Below, piece after piece: positions 62,636-64,000 of a DNA stretch of 64,000 nt. Source of the stretch: Parvibaculum sp040216885 (GTDB lineage Bacteria > Pseudomonadota > Alphaproteobacteria > Parvibaculales > Parvibaculaceae); assembly GCA_040216885.1 (NCBI GenBank), contig JAVJOG010000008.1, forward strand, positions 1 to 64,000, read 5' to 3'. How positions within the stretch are numbered: the stretch's first letter is position 1; each line of letters begins with the position of its first letter. A program made the position numbers and the translations under genes. The notes under the pieces were generated by a model. It made no database searches. It was not told where the DNA came from and worked only from the letters and a program-made list of their open reading frames with translations.

Positions 62636-63364
62636 TTACCCGGATTTCGACTTCTTGCCATGACCGCCGCGCATTTCGCCGCGCTCGATCTTGCCGTCAT
62701 CGTTCTTGTCCATGCGTTCGAACATCTTCTGGCTGCCGGCCATGAACTCGTCCTTCGAGATGCGGCCGTCGCCATCGGCGTCGAGGCGGGCAAACCGGTC
62801 GCCGCGCTCCTTGCCTTCCGGCTTGCCTTCGGCGCGCTCGCCGCGATGCGGGCGGTGCTTGGCCGCCTGCATTTCCTCAAGCATCACGGCACCATCACCG
62901 TCGGCGTCCATGGCGTTGAAATGCTTTTCCATGCGTTCGGCATGGCGTTCGCCGCGCATTTCCGCGCCGTCTTTCCCGTATTCGGCCATGCGCTTGGCAA
63001 CCGCGTCCTTCATTTCCTGAAGCGTGACTTTGCCGTCGCCATCGGCATCGGCGGCCGCGTGGCGCTCCGCAGCAGTGCTTGCGCGGCGTTCCTGCCACTT
63101 CGCCCGCATCGCCTCGCGTGCAGCGGTCATTTCCTCCGTGGTGACGAAGCCGTCGCCATCGGCATCCATCGTCGCGAAGCGCTCTTCGGCATGCGTGCCG
63201 AACTCGGCGGCGGCGATCGCGCCGTCCTTGTCGGTGTCGAGCATTTCGAACATCTTGCCGCCGTGATGACCCTTTCCGCCCCAGGCGGAAGCAGTCATCG
63301 GGAGGGCGATGGCAACGGCAAGGGCGGCCGCACCGCCGAGAAGTCCATATTTCAGTTTGCGCAT
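62636..63364 (-). CDS. Periplasmic protein with six EF-hand motifs
   Basis: The protein is 242 residues from the ATG at 63364 (MRKLKYGLLGGAAALAVAIALP), with GAGGAATTAGAG upstream. A signal peptide ends near TASAWGG (about 25). Six canonical 12-residue calcium loops follow: DTDKDGAIAAAE, DADGDGFVTTEE, DADGDGKVTLQE, DADGDGAVMLEE, DADGDGRISKDE and DKNDDGKIERGE, each with Asp at 1, 3, 5, Gly at 6 and Glu at 12. Linkers are rich in Lys, Arg, Glu and Met. It lies 106 bp upstream of the ECF sigma operon on the same strand. Calcium buffering or sensing in the periplasm is likely. Confidence 0.93.
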   Translation of the reverse strand: MRKLKYGLLGGAAALAVAIALPMTASAWGGKGHHGGKMFEMLDTDKDGAIAAAEFGTHAEERFATMDADGDGFVTTEEMTAAREAMRAKWQERRASTAAERHAAADADGDGKVTLQEMKDAVAKRMAEYGKDGAEMRGERHAERMEKHFNAMDADGDGAVMLEEMQAAKHRPHRGERAEGKPEGKERGDRFARLDADGDGRISKDEFMAGSQKMFERMDKNDDGKIERGEMRGGHGKKSKSG

Positions 63365-63579
63365 CTCTAATTCCTCAGTTTCCAGGTTTGTACCCCTGGG
63401 ATTTCCGGGTTCCCGAAGCGTCGCGGACGCGCCGACTTCGGCACCGCTTGCTCCGGGAACCCGAGCGGCCGGCCGGACTTTGCCGTTCGGGGGGCTAATG
63501 AGCAAAAGCGCCCGCCGGCCACTCGTTGATCTATAAACGGGCAGGCCGGGAAATTCCGTCGGTTGCGAAAAGGGGAAAT

Positions 63580-64000
63580 TCAGGCGGTCAGCGGTGCCGG
63601 AACGGCGCGGCGGCGGGCCGGCGCCCAGAAGGGTTCGCCCACCACGCGGGCGGGCAACGACACACGGCGGAGCGCCAGTTCGTCGCGGATTTCGGCATCG
63701 ACCGCCAGCCCGGCCATGGGCGCGCCGGCGTCGAGCGTCGCCAGTGCGATGTTCTGGCCGAGTGCCGGCGAGAAGCCGGTGGTGGTGGCGATGCCGACCT
63801 GGCGGCCATTTGCGTGAACCGCCGTGAAACGCGCCGGCTCAAGCCCCTCGACCGCGAGGCGCACCAGCCTGCGCGCCGGCACGGCCGCGAGACGGGCAAG
63901 CGCTGCGCGGCCATTGAAGAACGGCTTGTCGAAGGCGATGTTGTGGCCTGCGCCCAGCTCGAAGGGCGTGCGCGCATGGGCCGGGTCGATGGCGGCGAAT
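63580..64000 (-). CDS. GcvT-like aminomethyltransferase-family protein (5' end outside window)
   Basis: The frame is open from the window edge to the stop at 63580. It reads HARTPFELGAGHNIAFDKPF, FNGRAALARLAAVPARRLVRLAVEG and ANGRQVGIATTTGFSPALGQNIALA, the tetrahydrofolate-binding and beta-barrel C-terminal segments of GcvT-related proteins (T-protein, dimethylglycine/sarcosine dehydrogenase C-terminal halves). Only about 140 residues are visible, so which one cannot be told. One-carbon transfer to tetrahydrofolate would suit the amine-catabolism genes nearby. Confidence 0.8.
   Translation of the reverse strand, partial: FAAIDPAHARTPFELGAGHNIAFDKPFFNGRAALARLAAVPARRLVRLAVEGLEPARFTAVHANGRQVGIATTTGFSPALGQNIALATLDAGAPMAGLAVDAEIRDELALRRVSLPARVVGEPFWAPARRRAVPAPLTA

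Noticed and set aside
1..64000. CRISPR arrays, tRNA or rRNA genes, replication origin
   Set aside because: No regularly spaced direct repeats with spacers, no cloverleaf-like sequence and no rRNA signature was found by reading.

Overview
The window looks like the chromosome of a GC-rich alphaproteobacterium. The rhizobial K-antigen (rkp-1) type genes, a PleC/DivJ-like PAS histidine kinase, the gamma-glutamyl-putrescine genes and the wealth of acyl-CoA dehydrogenases, flavin monooxygenases and amidohydrolases all fit Hyphomicrobiales-like or Parvibaculum-like bacteria. The genus is an inference. No tRNA, rRNA or CRISPR array was found.

Left part (1-16.8 kb), accessory catabolism. A leftward pair of amidohydrolases (the outer one cut by the window edge) lies divergent from an enoyl-CoA hydratase and a luciferase-like monooxygenase. 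Then come an insertion-sequence graveyard (4.9-6.5 kb: two IS3-type relics and an IS5-type tail), a YeiH-family membrane protein and a truncated second copy of the enoyl-CoA hydratase with its upstream operator-like palindrome. Next is an oxidative operon (8.4-15.1 kb): two TauD/TfdA dioxygenases, an acyl-CoA-dehydrogenase-like flavoprotein, a TetR regulator, an NtaA/DszA-type flavin monooxygenase and a Baeyer-Villiger-type monooxygenase. Matching TTAGC-n5-GCTAA palindromes precede its first two genes and are probably the TetR operators. A SnoaL-like protein and a frameshifted pirin follow.

Middle part (17.5-38.4 kb), capsule and lipid locus. rkpA (a single highly reducing polyketide/fatty-acid synthase) and rkpG (a PLP-dependent alpha-oxoamine synthase) run rightward. 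They converge on a leftward operon of a GT2 glycosyltransferase, a GNAT, rkpH (SDR), rkpI (alkaline-phosphatase/LTA-synthase fold), rkpJ (KpsS-like), a small ORF, KpsE-like, KpsD/Wza-like, a second glycosyltransferase and a small lipoprotein. The enzyme logic (reduced acyl chain on ACP, then decarboxylative amino-acid condensation, then ketone reduction) predicts a sphingoid-like amino-alcohol lipid, plausibly the anchor or carrier of a K-antigen-type polysaccharide. A divergent LpxC paralogue faces away from the operon. No KpsM/KpsT transporter is present in the window.

Right part (38.4-64 kb), mostly housekeeping and envelope. It holds a Baeyer-Villiger monooxygenase, OmpW, MltF, a repeat-rich junk interval with a methyltransferase tail, a GNAT, a truncated kinase-like gene cut at a strong terminator, a paired acyl-CoA dehydrogenase operon, MarR divergent from an RND efflux pair, a conserved hypothetical, a lower-GC coiled-coil orphan, PepN, a PAS histidine kinase, PuuB/PuuA-like genes, a predicted metal-responsive ECF sigma/anti-sigma/periplasmic-sensor operon next to a six-EF-hand protein, and the end of a GcvT-like gene.
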